Origin: Spirochaetota bacterium
Lineage (GTDB): Bacteria; Spirochaetota; Spirochaetia; B11-G9
Length of the DNA stretch: 6,949 nt
NCBI GenBank assembly: GCA_003641695.1
Contig: QNBL01000145.1
Location: 1-6,949 of the forward strand
Direction: 5' to 3'
Positions 6,471 to 6,949 of the stretch are shown here, piece after piece. A model generated the notes under the pieces. It did not search any database and had not been told where the DNA came from. It saw only the letters and a list, made by a program, of their open reading frames with translations. Position 1 is the first letter of the stretch, and each line of letters begins with the position of its first letter. The position numbers and the translations under genes are program-made.

Positions 6471-6499
6471 TTAACATACAGTCAATTTTTTTGTATTAT
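6471..6499 (+). promoter_or_regulatory. Sigma-70-type promoter for the substrate-binding protein gene
   Basis: The -35 is TTAACA (6471-6476, five of six matches to TTGACA) and the -10 is TATTAT (6494-6499, five of six matches to TATAAT), separated by exactly 17 bases. The predicted start near 6506 leaves a short leader with GGAGGT (6516-6521) just before the ATG. No riboswitch-sized leader is present. The promoter is divergent from the DHH operon promoter, with about 115 bases between the two -35 boxes. Confidence 0.72.
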
Positions 6500-6524
6500 T
6501 AAATCAGTCAACATTGGAGGTACC

Positions 6525-6949
6525 ATGAAAAAATACTTTTTTGCTTTCGTTATGCTTGCAACTGCAACTCTTTCTTTTACCCTTACTATCAACGCTGCTG
6601 TATATAAAGGGCCGTCCGGCTTTGGTATGATAAAGCTTTTTGAAAAGCCCCCCATAGTTTCAAATGATGTTAGTTTTGATTTTTCAGTCTTACCGACTCC
6701 CCGGGAAATGATTGCCCGGGTTGCTACGAAAGAGGTGGATATTGCCGTATTTCCGGTAAACATTGCTGCAAAGCTATACTCTAAAGGTCCCGGTTACAAG
6801 CTGGGAGCGGTGACGGGAATGGGCATTTTCTCACTTCTTTCCCGGGATAGTATCTCTTCCTGGAGCGATCTCAAAGGTAAAACAATATACAGTGTCGGCA
6901 AAGGTGCAACACCTGAGTATCTCTTATCCTACCTGGCCGGTAAGAACGG
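6525..6949 (+). CDS. Periplasmic ABC-transporter substrate-binding protein, NMT1/SsuA-like (partial, 3' end beyond window)
   Basis: An open frame of 141 codons runs off the right edge. It begins with a classic Sec signal peptide: MKKYF, a hydrophobic core to about residue 22, and a likely signal peptidase I cleavage after INAA (about residue 25). The mature part shows features of the NMT1/SsuA/TauA periplasmic-binding fold: GPSGFGMIKLFE (29-40), a segment VATKEVDIAVFPVNIAAKL (70-88) matching the 'G.vDia..p...a' pattern, and SWSDLKGKTIYSVGKGATPEYL (112-133), matching the 'dLkGk.i....gs...yll' pattern. Such proteins deliver nitrate, sulfonate, pyrimidine or other small molecules to an ABC permease. 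The ligand cannot be read from this half. The signal peptide has no lipobox cysteine, so it is not predicted to be a lipoprotein. The start is supported by GGAGGT at 6516-6521 and the promoter upstream. Permease and ATPase genes would be expected just beyond the window. Confidence 0.82.
   Translation, partial: MKKYFFAFVMLATATLSFTLTINAAVYKGPSGFGMIKLFEKPPIVSNDVSFDFSVLPTPREMIARVATKEVDIAVFPVNIAAKLYSKGPGYKLGAVTGMGIFSLLSRDSISSWSDLKGKTIYSVGKGATPEYLLSYLAGKN

Noticed and set aside
6482..6763. A 93-codon - strand frame over the start of the substrate-binding protein gene
   Set aside because: It overlaps a clear promoter, Shine-Dalgarno and signal-peptide-coding start on the + strand, and has no features of its own.
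1..6949. CRISPR array, tRNA/rRNA genes, insertion sequence ends, phage or defence genes
   Set aside because: I saw no regularly spaced repeats, no cloverleaf or rRNA-like segments, no transposase motifs and no defence-type domains on either strand.

Overview
The window looks like ordinary chromosomal DNA from a moderately AT-rich bacterium. It has tightly packed operons, clear Shine-Dalgarno sites and frequent GTG/TTG starts. The gene families hint at a free-living spirochaete or a similar anaerobe. That placement is an inference: there is no rRNA or other marker gene here.

Left half (1-3788, + strand): a tight run of four genes whose promoter lies upstream of the window. They are the last 51 codons of a probable RsmB-type rRNA methyltransferase (1-156), a DUF362 protein with a C-terminal two-cluster ferredoxin domain (159-1286), a small membrane protein of the COG2426 'small multidrug export' family (1299-1778, GTG start) and a complete Rep-type superfamily 1 DNA helicase (1791-3788, TTG start). 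Gaps are 2, 12 and 12 bases, so they are probably co-transcribed, although their functions are unrelated. A long AT-rich inverted repeat (3784-3844) lies at the convergent end and may terminate transcription from both sides.

Right half (3812-6305, - strand): a two-gene operon starting from a good extended -10 promoter (6328-6356). The first gene is a DHH/DHHA1 phosphoesterase of the NrnA type. Its start is best placed at a TTG (6305) just behind a perfect AGGAGGT, not at the GTG at the end of the open frame. Its stop overlaps an ATG for the second gene (ATGA), but that ATG is one base out of frame with the long downstream frame. The second gene (3812-5251) is the oddest item in the window. 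It appears to be a chimera: a multi-pass membrane domain whose C-terminal edge looks like the beginning of a LuxR-type helix-turn-helix, joined to the back half of a nucleotide-sugar-epimerase-like (extended SDR) protein with a C-terminal zinc ribbon. The epimerase part lacks the Rossmann nucleotide-binding front and seems to have a second internal deletion. Decay by deletion fusion is the simplest reading; a new membrane protein that is still functional cannot be excluded.

Right edge (6306-6949): a 219-base divergent intergenic region with one recognisable promoter on each strand, followed by the first 141 codons of a secreted NMT1/SsuA-like ABC-transporter substrate-binding protein that runs off the window.

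No tRNA, rRNA, CRISPR array, insertion sequence or phage gene was seen. Apart from the chimeric gene, most of the content is conventional.
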